DNA of 64,000 nt. It comes from JBCCCJ01 sp039029315 (GTDB taxonomy: Bacteria; Bacteroidota; Bacteroidia; J057). Where the stretch lies: contig JBCCGK010000023.1 in assembly GCA_039029315.1 (NCBI GenBank), positions 56,670 to 120,669 on the forward strand, read 5' to 3'. How positions within the stretch are numbered: position 1 is the first letter of the stretch; each line of letters opens with the position of its first letter. The notes below the pieces were generated by a model that was not told where the DNA came from, searched no databases, and was given only the letters and a program-made list of their open reading frames with translations. A program made the translations under genes and the position numbers. Positions 27,726 to 35,889 of the stretch are shown here, piece after piece.

Positions 27726-28889
27726 TCAATTTTTCAACAAAGTCAAGGGAGGAAAGCCCGTAATTCGTACAACATACATGCCCGGAATCAGGTCGGAGAG
27801 ATTGGTCAACACATGTTGGCCCCCGGCTTGGAGCACTCCTTTCCAGGCCATTTGCCCTGTATAATGGTACAAAGCCACCTGTTTGTCTCCTGAGCCTGGA
27901 ATGTTGAGATGCAGAACCGACTCAAGTGGTTGCGGAAACGCACGCAGAGAGGGTTCCGTTGGCATTGGCTGAAAGTGCGCATCTTCCAAGCTGATGGACA
28001 TCACTGATCCAAACGGGCTATCGGATGACCATATTGGCCCCGATGGGCTGCCTCCCACATTCATGAAGCCATCACTTGGGCCACCGGATGCTCCAGACTG
28101 GTCACCAATCACTGTTCCTGTTCCTTCATCAAAATGATACAATCCTACTGTGGATCCATCCGTAACAAAGGCTGATGTTGCTGGCGTAAAGTTGGCAGTG
28201 TACCGTAAAACGTCGGAGAAGCGAAGCTCATCCATGAACCCATTGAAGGAGGGGAAGGCTGCTCCAGCATCGTGCTTTTCGGCCCCCAGCACAATGAAAG
28301 GGTCGCTGTTCGTGCAAGGCCCTCCACAAAAGTTGCCTGGAACCCCATCATCGGGATAGGATACATTGCCATCTGGTCCGTCTGCCTGTGCTTCGAGCAT
28401 CCCATCGACATACAACCATATCCATCCATCACTCAATCGGCGCTGAACCGCAATATGATGCCAAACATTGTCCAGGACGTTGGTCGTGCCACAAATGGTC
28501 TGTGAATTAAAAAATGGATCCAATATCCCAAACACTGGCACACCTCCGGCAATCGAAATCCCAAAAGCACGCTCTTGATTGAATCTGTCCCGATCCAGAA
28601 TGATGTTCCCATTGATCCAATCGTAATTAAAGCCGCAAGTGATCGCTGCACTGGTATTGTCGGCTGCATTTCCTTTCATCCAAAATTCAATCGTAAGATC
28701 TGTGTCTCCAACATCCACCGGAGGACCAGGATCGGCTGGCATCGTCGGGTCATCAATCCGGATTTTCACCCGATCTTGATCAACAGCAGCAATTCCATTT
28801 CCAAAAAATCGCAATGAAAATCCCTGAGCAATTCCAGCTTGAACCAATAGTTGACAAACAACCGCCCAACAACAGATTGATCTTTTCAT
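27726..28889 (-). CDS. Secreted LamG/concanavalin-A-like protein with type IX sorting tail
   Basis: A 387-residue protein; the start was set at MKRSICCWAVVCQLLVQAGIAQ, a clear signal peptide, rather than at an upstream Met. The body is a jelly-roll of the LamG type, with LTIEFWMKG, VWHHIAVQRR and WLYVDGMLEAQ, a fold that binds sugars in many glycan-degrading proteins. About 70 C-terminal residues form a type IX sorting domain (FPQPLESVLHLNI, then GMYVVRI). It stands first in the probable eight-gene operon and may be the surface binding protein for the polymer (inference). Upstream lies the tandem CTTGGGGGAAAT motif. Confidence 0.88.
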   Translation of the reverse strand: MKRSICCWAVVCQLLVQAGIAQGFSLRFFGNGIAAVDQDRVKIRIDDPTMPADPGPPVDVGDTDLTIEFWMKGNAADNTSAAITCGFNYDWINGNIILDRDRFNQERAFGISIAGGVPVFGILDPFFNSQTICGTTNVLDNVWHHIAVQRRLSDGWIWLYVDGMLEAQADGPDGNVSYPDDGVPGNFCGGPCTNSDPFIVLGAEKHDAGAAFPSFNGFMDELRFSDVLRYTANFTPATSAFVTDGSTVGLYHFDEGTGTVIGDQSGASGGPSDGFMNVGGSPSGPIWSSDSPFGSVMSISLEDAHFQPMPTEPSLRAFPQPLESVLHLNIPGSGDKQVALYHYTGQMAWKGVLQAGGQHVLTNLSDLIPGMYVVRITGFPPLTLLKN

Positions 28890-28950
28890 ATTGTATAGGT
28901 GAAATTCTTGATTGCATGACCTGATTGAAAGGTACACATCATCCATGAAA

Positions 28951-28985
28951 TCTTGGGGGAAATACTGGTCTTTCTTGGGGGAAAT
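28951..28985 (-). promoter_or_regulatory. Putative activator site: tandem 13-bp direct repeats at the head of the eight-gene operon
   Basis: The word TCTTGGGGGAAAT occurs at 28951-28963 and again at 28973-28985, exactly 22 bp (two helical turns) apart, 61 bp upstream of the LamG-like start codon. Read on the minus strand, TACCTTTC, a near match to the Bacteroidota -7 consensus TAnnTTTG, begins 20 bases after the proximal half-site. The same geometry is seen upstream of susC, which supports a shared activator. Confidence 0.55.
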
Positions 28986-29480
28986 TGTTTTCGACTCCAG
29001 ACAAATCATTCCAAAACTACTGATTCTCGTTCATCTGATGAGGACAAAGGGCAGCACCAGCAGCCTGATCAGCCAAGCCTGACTCATCTTTTTCGCTGAC
29101 ATTCTCCTTGCAAAATATATGTAGCAATCACGCGATAACCTCTGCAGGCTCCACAAAAAAACAAGGGTCTTTGACAATGTTAATGGAGCTGGTAATAAAT
29201 TCTTGCTTGCTCGCTTATGACCTCCCTCGGGTCGCATTTTTCCTTCAGGAGAAACAACCCGCCATCCCACAATGTTGCTTCCACAACTGTTGTCAAAGAA
29301 CCAAAAATAAAAAAGGAATTCGGCGCAGAGACAGCAGACAAGCAATATTTCTCTTGTTTACAAAAACCCATTTCTCAACATTTTTATATCAGGAAACGAC
29401 TGTCCTGCTTTGCTCACCTATTTGGAAGGTTCTCAGGCATTGAATATTTTCAATAGAAACTGCTCAACCAACTATTCGTC
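28986..29480. other. Divergent intergenic region without a gene
   Basis: About 500 bp separate the divergently transcribed LamG-like and tryptophan-repeat genes. Short reading frames on both strands lack family features and are judged accidental. Apart from the activator site at its left edge no repeat or RNA structure was recognised. It presumably carries the promoter of the plus-strand gene. Confidence 0.5.
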
Positions 29481-31232
29481 ATGAAACAACCATTTACTCG
29501 ATATTTCACAGGCTGTATTCTTGGAATCGCCTTGCTGTTTGCAACAATCGTCAGGAGCCAATCTCCAGGCCGTATCATCGAGTCTTCCTCCACTTATTCA
29601 TATGCGTCCCCGACAGACTCCACACTACACAACAAGACTGTTTGTCAATACGATGGGTACCTAAACAATATGGTGGACTGTTACAATTTTTCTTCCTGTG
29701 TCTCTTATGAATGGAATCAATTAAGTCGCGACTGGGACAGGATTTTCAAAACAGAACAGCGAATTGAACGAGAGGGAGACTATCATTCAGAAATCCGCTA
29801 TCAATGGGATGATCAGACACAAGACTGGAAGCCCTTATTTTGGACCCTGAACACCAAAGAGAATGGGAGACAAAAATATCAGGAATATGCCTGGAATCCT
29901 GATCGGCAAGATTGGGGTCTCCTCCTGATCCGGGAGAAGGAGTTTGATGAGGGCTTTCTCATCCTGGATGCAGAGAGAGTCTATCGTGTAGATGAAGGGA
30001 TCTGGTATGGACTCAAAGAAGATCGGGTGTATCTCAGGAACAATCGTCCAGGCGAAATCATCCAGCACAGGTGGAACCATGAAGAAGAAGCTTGGGTACC
30101 AGAGAACAAACAGCTTCTTACCTATAAGGCTTTTCCCTTGAATGTAGAACTGATCACACATGTCACATTTTCCTGGGCTGGCACGCTGGGAGGTTGGCAG
30201 CTTGCCAAAACAGAGGAGCATATTTTCGATGAGTTTGGCACCAAATTACGGGTAGAGATCCGCCATGAAGATCCGCTTTATTTTGAGAGAGAAGAATTCT
30301 TGTATAGTTCTACTGGAGAATGGATTGGTTGGCAGGAGTGGACTAACTTTGATCCTGCGACCGGATGGGTTGGACAACTCAAACACGAATATGGCAGAGA
30401 GCCTCTTGGAGACTCCAGTTTCACCTATCAGAATGAATACTTTTGGGATCTGACTCGCGGGGAGTGGGAAAAACACAGACGTACACAAAATATCTGGTAC
30501 AATAGCTATCTCGTTTGCACCAAAAAATTTCTTTGGAATACGGATTCTCTCCAATGGAATCTCCTTGACAGCTTTGAGCAGATTCGGGATAGCGGAGCTT
30601 TTGTCAATGAAAGCATTCGTTTCTTTTACCAACCGAATGGGAGTCGCACTGGCAGGAAAGAAGAGCGAAAGCCATACCCCGGCACGAATCGTGTGGCTCA
30701 AACCACTGAATCCAGCTGGAATGATTCCCTTCGGATCTGGACCTATGAACGCAGAAATGAAACCCATTTCACACCAGACTTACAAGAATACGGCTATTCT
30801 TCCTATCGCTGGGATGAACAATTGTCTACCTGGCTTGGGGTTGGACGGCGAATTTTCACCTTCGATTCTTTCGGAAATCTTGTTTTCAGCTCGCGGCGAC
30901 AATGGGATGTCCTGAATCAGGAATGGGTTCCGGATCAGGGATTCGCTCAACTTTGGTCAGACTGTCAACAAACCAACAACCGGATCTTTACTTTTCAATC
31001 CATTTCCACCTATCCCAATCCTGTCTCCGATGACTGGCTGTATGTGGACACAAAATTTTCTGAGCCTCTCGCCTATGAGATCCTAGCGACAGATGGGCGC
31101 AACGTCTCGAATGGAGAAATCGAGCCCCTTCACGATCGGATTGCACTAGCCAATCTGAACAATGGACTGTATGTCATTCGTTTTTTTGTGGGAGAAAAAG
31201 CAGAAATGAAAAAGGTGGTTGTCAGACGCTAA
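29481..31232 (+). CDS. Secreted tryptophan-repeat protein with type IX sorting tail
   Basis: A 583-residue protein with a signal peptide (GIALLFATIVRSQ). About eleven degenerate repeats of roughly 40-45 residues follow, each with a pattern Tyr/Phe-x-Trp-x(6-7)-Trp, for example YEWNQLSRDW, YQWDDQTQDW, YAWNPDRQDW, YFWDLTRGEW, FLWNTDSLQW, YRWDEQLSTW and RQWDVLNQEW. They resemble YD/RHS-like beta-hairpin repeats but I do not recognise a named family. The C-terminal 80 residues are a type IX sorting domain (STYPNPVSDDWLYV, GLYVIRFFVG). Probably a surface or secreted adhesive or binding protein; function unknown. Confidence 0.82.
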   Translation: MKQPFTRYFTGCILGIALLFATIVRSQSPGRIIESSSTYSYASPTDSTLHNKTVCQYDGYLNNMVDCYNFSSCVSYEWNQLSRDWDRIFKTEQRIEREGDYHSEIRYQWDDQTQDWKPLFWTLNTKENGRQKYQEYAWNPDRQDWGLLLIREKEFDEGFLILDAERVYRVDEGIWYGLKEDRVYLRNNRPGEIIQHRWNHEEEAWVPENKQLLTYKAFPLNVELITHVTFSWAGTLGGWQLAKTEEHIFDEFGTKLRVEIRHEDPLYFEREEFLYSSTGEWIGWQEWTNFDPATGWVGQLKHEYGREPLGDSSFTYQNEYFWDLTRGEWEKHRRTQNIWYNSYLVCTKKFLWNTDSLQWNLLDSFEQIRDSGAFVNESIRFFYQPNGSRTGRKEERKPYPGTNRVAQTTESSWNDSLRIWTYERRNETHFTPDLQEYGYSSYRWDEQLSTWLGVGRRIFTFDSFGNLVFSSRRQWDVLNQEWVPDQGFAQLWSDCQQTNNRIFTFQSISTYPNPVSDDWLYVDTKFSEPLAYEILATDGRNVSNGEIEPLHDRIALANLNNGLYVIRFFVGEKAEMKKVVVRR

Positions 31233-31288
31233 TTGGTCTCCGACCATGTGCCATCTGTGGATCAAATATGAGATGAGGTGCTTTTCTG

Positions 31289-31314
31289 TTGAGATATCTT
31301 GTTGAGATATCTTG
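31289..31314. repeat. Tandem 13-bp duplication
   Basis: TTGAGATATCTTG is present twice in immediate succession; each copy contains the palindrome AGATATCT. It lies between convergent genes, 57 bp after the tryptophan-repeat protein stop. Its role, if any, is unknown. Confidence 0.6.
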
Positions 31315-31480
31315 CTTGGGGTATGAAGCTAGATGAGCAAGGATTGGGGGCAATATCCAGGCAGGTACTCTTTTTCCCATATACCTTTTGCCCCTCTTTC
31401 TGGTCAACTTGCCTTTGATTCGAAGGAGGGACAAACAGAAAACTCATGTTCGTCCTCTCCCCTGCTCCATCGTTTGTAGT

Positions 31481-32992
31481 CTACCGCTGATACCCTAGCT
31501 CCTGTTCTCTTTTGAGCCAAATAGACTCAAGCCGATACACTTCCAGATAAGACAATTTGGCCTTTCCTCCTTCAACAAAAAGGGCCAGATCCTTGTTCGA
31601 TGGATCGGGATAAAACAATTTTGTGAAGGTAACTTCTCCTTGATTGGCATATACTTCTACTGAATTTCTGTCAAGAATACATCTCAACTGAATATGACCA
31701 TCCATAGGTGAGAGGGTCGCCTCCGATCCCATAAAGGTCAATCGTTGAGTTTCCTTCGAATAGCTCAAGCGTTCTCCACGTAGAACCAAGCCCACTTCTT
31801 CTGCTGTTTGGAGGTCAATGTCTACCAATATTTCGAAGACATCTCCATCTACGTCTTCCAGTGGATTGTCAGCTGGACTCACCTCAAGGTCCTGCCAGAG
31901 GTGGGAGTCACTTCTCAATTGCTTGATCGCATGTATCGGCATACGGCAGAGACGAGGAAGTCCGTTGATGGTTTTCAGGCTGAGTTCTACGGGAAAAATC
32001 TGTTGCTGGCTCCATGTTCGATCATGGGTAGGGGCCTCGGTCAGATGCATAAATCCCATCTGGTAAAAAGGAGCATCTCCTTCATAGGAATGCGCCCATG
32101 CCTGAGTGGCATATAATTCCCGATCTGAGCCGCGCCAATTCTCCCTCTCGACTCCATGATTGACCTTGGTGTTCGGCATGTCAGAGTGAAAGTGTGTTCC
32201 ATCGAAGTCCCCGATCCGATAGGTTCCATCTCCATTGATGATGACCCATTTTTTGTTATTCTCATCGCCATCCAACGGCATTTCCAAAAAATCAGGACAT
32301 TCATAAAAGCCCTCAAGCTTACTCAATACCTTCCAATCGAGCAGGTTGTCGGATTTGTAGAATGTAAATCCCGGAGGCTCATACAAAATCAGCCGCCAGG
32401 ACTGATCAGGTTTGTACCAGAAAACCTTGGCATCACGATCTGCTTTCCCCTCCGGCATGGGGATGACGGGATTATCCTTGTGCCGAATCCAGGTTTTGCC
32501 AGCATCCCGACTAAAAGAAATGGAGGTTCCCCTTCCATAATCTGTATAAAAGACGACAAGTGTTTTTTCTACCCCCGATTGCAATCCAAGTGTATTGTTC
32601 CAATCTACAATCCCACTCCCACTACCTGGTGCATGATCCAATCTGGTATTCATGATCTGAGGCAGTTGTCCCCAAAAGACCAAATCATTGCTGATGGCAT
32701 GTCCCCAGCTTTTGTTATACCGACGTGATTTGGACCACTCATCATACATGTAAAACAAATGGTAGGTCCCCTTGTATAGGATCAATCCAGTCGCATCAGC
32801 AATCTGGCCAGTGATAGGGGTATAATGCACCTGTGGCCGAAGTGGCTGATTGTAGTGCATGTTGTCGAACACTGCGTCATAGCTGAGGCCGTATGGATCA
32901 TCCGGGATTTTTTTTTCTTTGGTCTGACTTATTCCCAAGGAACAGATAATCAGAAAAAGAAGCAGGAGTGTAGGAAATTTCATCATCAACAT
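31481..32992 (-). CDS. Glycoside hydrolase family 32, third and most divergent copy
   Basis: A 503-residue exported enzyme (signal peptide LLLLFLIICSLGISQ; alternative Met starts lie 6 and 9 bp in). The GH32 motifs are present but altered: the nucleophile block is ADATGLILYKG (Asp66), in place of NDPNG, and the stabiliser block is DRDAK (Asp187), in place of RDPK. The acid/base block YECPDF (Glu231) is normal. All three catalytic acids are therefore kept. The C-terminal sandwich (CILDRNSVEVYANQG) is typical. It stands alone on the minus strand 2.6 kb from the operon head and lacks the direct-repeat motif upstream, so it may be regulated separately or act on a different beta-fructofuranoside. 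Confidence 0.9.
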   Translation of the reverse strand: MLMMKFPTLLLLFLIICSLGISQTKEKKIPDDPYGLSYDAVFDNMHYNQPLRPQVHYTPITGQIADATGLILYKGTYHLFYMYDEWSKSRRYNKSWGHAISNDLVFWGQLPQIMNTRLDHAPGSGSGIVDWNNTLGLQSGVEKTLVVFYTDYGRGTSISFSRDAGKTWIRHKDNPVIPMPEGKADRDAKVFWYKPDQSWRLILYEPPGFTFYKSDNLLDWKVLSKLEGFYECPDFLEMPLDGDENNKKWVIINGDGTYRIGDFDGTHFHSDMPNTKVNHGVERENWRGSDRELYATQAWAHSYEGDAPFYQMGFMHLTEAPTHDRTWSQQQIFPVELSLKTINGLPRLCRMPIHAIKQLRSDSHLWQDLEVSPADNPLEDVDGDVFEILVDIDLQTAEEVGLVLRGERLSYSKETQRLTFMGSEATLSPMDGHIQLRCILDRNSVEVYANQGEVTFTKLFYPDPSNKDLALFVEGGKAKLSYLEVYRLESIWLKREQELGYQR

Positions 32993-33144
32993 GTGATAGG
33001 TGAAAGAAAGAAGCTGTCTTCAACTTGTTTACGTTTTTCCGATGATAGGAAAAAAAACAATGAAAAGGCGCATAGGCAAAAGATGAATCCTTTGCACTAC
33101 GGCCTTTCCCGGTCTCCTGATCTTGAATGACTAAGGGTTCTTCC

Positions 33145-34305
33145 TTAGCCTTTTAGGACAGCAAGCGGAGTTAGTTCTACCACGATTTCTGCCAGGTCTT
33201 TCTGGTTTTCCATCACGACATCGATGTCCTTGTAAGCACTGGTCGCTTCATCCAGATCTTTCTGGTTTCGCAATCCGTGGATCACGCCTCTCTGGTTCAT
33301 TAGATCGATCTCATGCTGCAAATCCAATTCTCGCTGGGCCTGCTTTCGTCCCATCTTTCGCCCAGCTCCATGGGAGCAAGACATGAAGCTCTGCTCATTC
33401 CCCAATCCGCGAACAATGTAAGAGTGGGTTCCCTGAGATCCTGGGATCATCCCCAATTCATCTTTGAAAGCTTTGGTTGCCCCTTTTCGGTGGACGAAGA
33501 CATTTTCCCCGAAATGATGCTCCCATGCGGCAAAGTTATGGGCTTTGTTAATGATGTCCTCTCGCTCGAATTCTCCTACAACTTCGGTCAAAGCCTCACT
33601 CATACGTTCCATCATCAACTTCCGGTTCGCCAAGGCAAATTCAATACAATAGTTCATTTCATCGATATAGGCTTGAGATTCTTCAATCTCCAATGGCAAG
33701 AATGCCAGTCCCATCTCTTTGGTTACGGTAGAATGATATCGTGCATTCAGCTTAATGGCCAATTCGTTGTAAAACTTGGCTACAGTATATCCAAGATTTC
33801 GGCTCCCTGAGTGAATCATGATCCAGATGTAGCCATCAGAACCTTTTTGAATCTCAATGAAGTGATTCCCTCCCCCCAATGTTCCGATTTGTTTCAAGGC
33901 TTTGTTGTACCCGCGGCTAACATTCATTAAGGCAGCATGTCCTTCTGGCATCCTTGCCTCATCTTGCTTCTCCGCATGCCAGTTGAATCCCAATGGGATC
34001 AAGGATCGGGCTACGCCCATCACTTTCTTCAACTCTTCTCGGGACACGTCTTGCAGTTCGGTCCGCATCGCACACATTCCACATCCGATGTCTACTCCGA
34101 CAGCATTGGGGATGACTACATTTTTGGTAGCTAATACAGAGCCGATTGGCATTCCATATCCTTGATGGCTATCAGGCATGATGGCGATATGCTTGAAGGC
34201 AAATGGCAAGTTCGCAAGGTTTTTGGCCTGCTTCAAAGCCCCAGGCTCAATGTCTTCCAACCACATTTTGATTGGTCGCTTTTCTGTTGATATGACTTGT
34301 TTCAT
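33145..34305 (-). CDS. rtcB: RtcB-family RNA ligase
   Basis: A 386-residue protein close in length to E. coli RtcB. Key motifs: AIMPDSHQGYGMPIGSV, GVDIGCGM (metal ligands Asp72 and Cys75), GGGNHFIEIQ, and SHGAGRKMGR with His312, the residue expected to be guanylylated. RtcB joins 2',3'-cyclic phosphate or 3'-phosphate ends to 5'-OH ends using GTP and manganese, repairing cut tRNA or rRNA. It is 93 bp downstream of the slipin gene on the same strand, and both lie downstream of a structured leader with a tRNA-like element. No RtcA cyclase, archease or Ro60/Rsr gene is present in this window. Assignment is firm; the damaged substrate is unknown. Confidence 0.97.
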   Translation of the reverse strand: MKQVISTEKRPIKMWLEDIEPGALKQAKNLANLPFAFKHIAIMPDSHQGYGMPIGSVLATKNVVIPNAVGVDIGCGMCAMRTELQDVSREELKKVMGVARSLIPLGFNWHAEKQDEARMPEGHAALMNVSRGYNKALKQIGTLGGGNHFIEIQKGSDGYIWIMIHSGSRNLGYTVAKFYNELAIKLNARYHSTVTKEMGLAFLPLEIEESQAYIDEMNYCIEFALANRKLMMERMSEALTEVVGEFEREDIINKAHNFAAWEHHFGENVFVHRKGATKAFKDELGMIPGSQGTHSYIVRGLGNEQSFMSCSHGAGRKMGRKQAQRELDLQHEIDLMNQRGVIHGLRNQKDLDEATSAYKDIDVVMENQKDLAEIVVELTPLAVLKG

Positions 34306-34323
34306 TGTTTTGAAGGGTAAGGT

Positions 34324-34391
34324 GATGAACGCAAAGCTGGAAAGACAGAAAGGGAATTGGCGCTTTGCGTCTTTGTGTCTCCGCGTTCATC
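34324..34391. repeat. Palindromic intergenic repeat between slipin and rtcB
   Basis: A 9-bp inverted repeat (GATGAACGC, 34324-34332, and GCGTTCATC, 34383-34391) bounds 68 bp containing CGCTTTGCGTCTTTGTGTC, a word of the kind seen in dispersed AAAGACGCAAAG-type repeats. It may be transcribed in the slipin-rtcB mRNA and fold into a hairpin. Confidence 0.45.
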
Positions 34392-34398
34392 TTGATGA

Positions 34399-35493
34399 TT
34401 ACTTAGAAAAGATCTCCTTCAACTGATCCACAATCTGACCTCCGCCTGACAGGGAGATGCTGCTGATCTTTTCGGCAATTTTCTCTACATATTCCATCTC
34501 CTTGAGTTTGAAGAGCATGGCGTTTTCTTCCATGAGCTTGGCTGTATTGAGCAGACTTCTTGTAGAAGCGGTCTCTTCTCGTCTGGTGATGATATTGGCC
34601 TGGGCGTTTTTCTGTGCAATCAGTACCCGACTCATGATTTCCTTCACATCTCCCGGCAGGATGATGTCCCGAATCCCGCATGTCTTGATTGCGACGCCCA
34701 GTTCTTCGGCCTTGTCAGCGAGTGCCTTGAGCATAAAAGGAGAAATATCTTCCTTTTTTTCCAATAGTTCATCCAATGTCAAGGTTCCGATAAACTCCCT
34801 CAACGCCAACTGAATGGAGGTATAGAGAGATCGTTCATACACCTTGTTGTCTACCAGTGCTCTTTTCAGATCCACAATCTGATAGATGGTCTGGAAGTTG
34901 ATTCTCAAGGCTGCCTTGTCTTTGGTCAGAATTTCCTGTCCGGGGACTTCCAGTTGCTGCTGTCGCATGTCAGCTTTCAGCACAATGATGGCTTCGGCAT
35001 TCTTCCAGAATCTGTAGATCCCGGCACCGATTTCCCGCTCAAATATGCCATCCCGGAAGAACAGCCCCCTTTCATAGGATTCAATGACAAATGTTCTGAC
35101 AAAAGGAGAAAGCGTAGGCTTCACCAACAGGTTGACATCAATGTTGTCTGAAATTTCAGATACACTCAGGTCTATCTTCACGAAGGAGAAAACCGTTACT
35201 CCCTTCCAAAATGCGTGTTTTCCTGGTCTGAGAACGGCTTTGAAGTTGCCATCCTCATACTGTAGGGCGATCTCATTGTCAGTCACTTCGACCACATAGA
35301 GTTGTTCACTCAAGATGGGGTCTCTCAACAATAGACTCAATGGGAATCTGCTGTTCAGTGGCTGTGTCATGTCATGTCGCTCAATTTGCTCATGGAACCC
35401 CAACCAATAACTTCCTTCAGTAAGGGTTCTTCTGTAGCTCCCAAATCTGGAGACAAGAGCGACTTGACCGGTTGCGATTCTTACTCTGTTCAT
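34399..35493 (-). CDS. Slipin (SPFH/band 7) family protein
   Basis: A 364-residue protein. The start was set at MNRVRIATGQVALVSRFG, which matches the typical opening of this slipin group; a Met 30 bp upstream is possible. A short N-terminal strand region is followed by the SPFH/band 7 domain (about 165-310; KADMRQQQLEVPGQEILTKD, then VKEIMSRVLIAQKNAQANI) and a coiled-coil-like tail rich in Glu, Lys and Ala. The group seen here lacks an obvious hydrophobic hairpin. SPFH proteins oligomerise into rings or cages. I recall published genome-context work placing slipins next to RtcB in bacterial RNA-repair operons; here the two are almost certainly co-transcribed. Its molecular role is unknown, possibly a scaffold for the ligase. 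Confidence 0.9.
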   Translation of the reverse strand: MNRVRIATGQVALVSRFGSYRRTLTEGSYWLGFHEQIERHDMTQPLNSRFPLSLLLRDPILSEQLYVVEVTDNEIALQYEDGNFKAVLRPGKHAFWKGVTVFSFVKIDLSVSEISDNIDVNLLVKPTLSPFVRTFVIESYERGLFFRDGIFEREIGAGIYRFWKNAEAIIVLKADMRQQQLEVPGQEILTKDKAALRINFQTIYQIVDLKRALVDNKVYERSLYTSIQLALREFIGTLTLDELLEKKEDISPFMLKALADKAEELGVAIKTCGIRDIILPGDVKEIMSRVLIAQKNAQANIITRREETASTRSLLNTAKLMEENAMLFKLKEMEYVEKIAEKISSISLSGGGQIVDQLKEIFSK

Positions 35494-35594
35494 GACGTTG
35501 ATATAATTGATGGTTGTTGACAAAAAAGAAGAAAACAGACCCGCCAGGGCATTTCGGAGAAAGCGGAACTCTCGTTGAGCAGAAATCTATTAAC

Positions 35595-35752
35595 ATCGTT
35601 TCCGATCAGGGGCCTTCGTCATGCAAGATCATAGACGATCTTAGATGCTCTGGCTGCCGAAGCAGAAAGGATCCCAACTCTTTCAGCGGTATCCTGAGTG
35701 TTCAGGGCCTTCCAGAAACTGTCTTTCTACACCGGGTAGTCAGACGGCCCCT
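35595..35752 (-). ncRNA. Putative multibranched structured leader RNA upstream of slipin
   Basis: On the minus strand a 7-bp closing helix (AGGGGCC at 35746-35752 with GGCCCCT at 35608-35614) encloses several local hairpins. These are GTCT/AGAC plus CTAC/GTAG, CCTGA-ACAC-TCAGG (35693-35706), CTGC-TTCG-GCAG (35654-35665, a UUCG tetraloop) and AAGATC/GATCTT (35625-35642). Just outside is ATCG-GAAA-CGAT (35595-35606, a GNRA tetraloop). The density of stable tetraloop hairpins suggests a real structured RNA. It is not recognised as a known riboswitch or ncRNA family. Pairing was judged by eye; some helices compete. Confidence 0.45.
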
Positions 35753-35773
35753 TTGGGTGCTGTTTCCTTGTAG

Positions 35774-35798
35774 GTGGAATTTTTATAGAAGTTTCCAC
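35774..35798 (-). other. Hairpin immediately 3' of the tRNA-like element
   Basis: A 6-bp stem (GTGGAA with TTCCAC on the minus strand) with a 13-nt AU-rich loop, 15 nt after the anticodon-like stem. There is no following T run, so it looks more like part of a folded RNA than a terminator. Confidence 0.4.
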
Positions 35799-35813
35799 TC
35801 TTCTTGCATACAG

Positions 35814-35884
35814 CTGGATTAAAAGTCCAGTGCTCTACCAATTGAGCTACTATTCACGTGAGAATAGACGGGAATCGAACCCGC
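35814..35884 (-). ncRNA. tRNA-like RNA with circularly permuted order (T-arm, capped acceptor stem, D-arm, UUU anticodon arm)
   Basis: Read on the minus strand: T-stem GCGGG, loop TTCGATT, CCCGT (35884-35868); acceptor 3' strand CTATTCT; a four-base cap CACG; acceptor 5' strand TGAATAG (six of seven pairs form, the outermost is U-U); TA at positions 8-9; D-arm GCTC-AATTGGTA-GAGC with the conserved GG; base 26; and anticodon arm CTGGA-CTTTTAA-TCCAG with anticodon UUU (ends 35814). All tRNA parts are present except the variable loop, which is where the chain is open. A canonical tRNA gene would have D-arm first and T-arm last. Candidates are a Y-RNA/YrlA-like tRNA mimic, a permuted tRNA-Lys precursor, or a remnant of a tandem tRNA pair. 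It is upstream of slipin-rtcB on the same strand. Confidence 0.75.
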
Positions 35885-35889
35885 AACAC

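Noticed and set aside
32993..33144. Operator motif upstream of the third GH32 gene
   Set aside because: No G-run half-sites or GGnnGAA pair at 22 bp; only A/T-rich sequence is seen.
35814..35884. Canonical tRNA-Lys(UUU) gene
   Set aside because: The arms are in permuted order with no continuous acceptor-to-acceptor chain; the region fits only as a tRNA-like or permuted RNA.
35814..35884. tRNA-derived attachment site of an integrated element
   Set aside because: There is no integrase or phage-like cargo nearby, and the two acceptor strands pair perfectly across a four-base cap, which a lone att fragment would not give. A decayed tandem tRNA pair remains possible and is noted in the finding.
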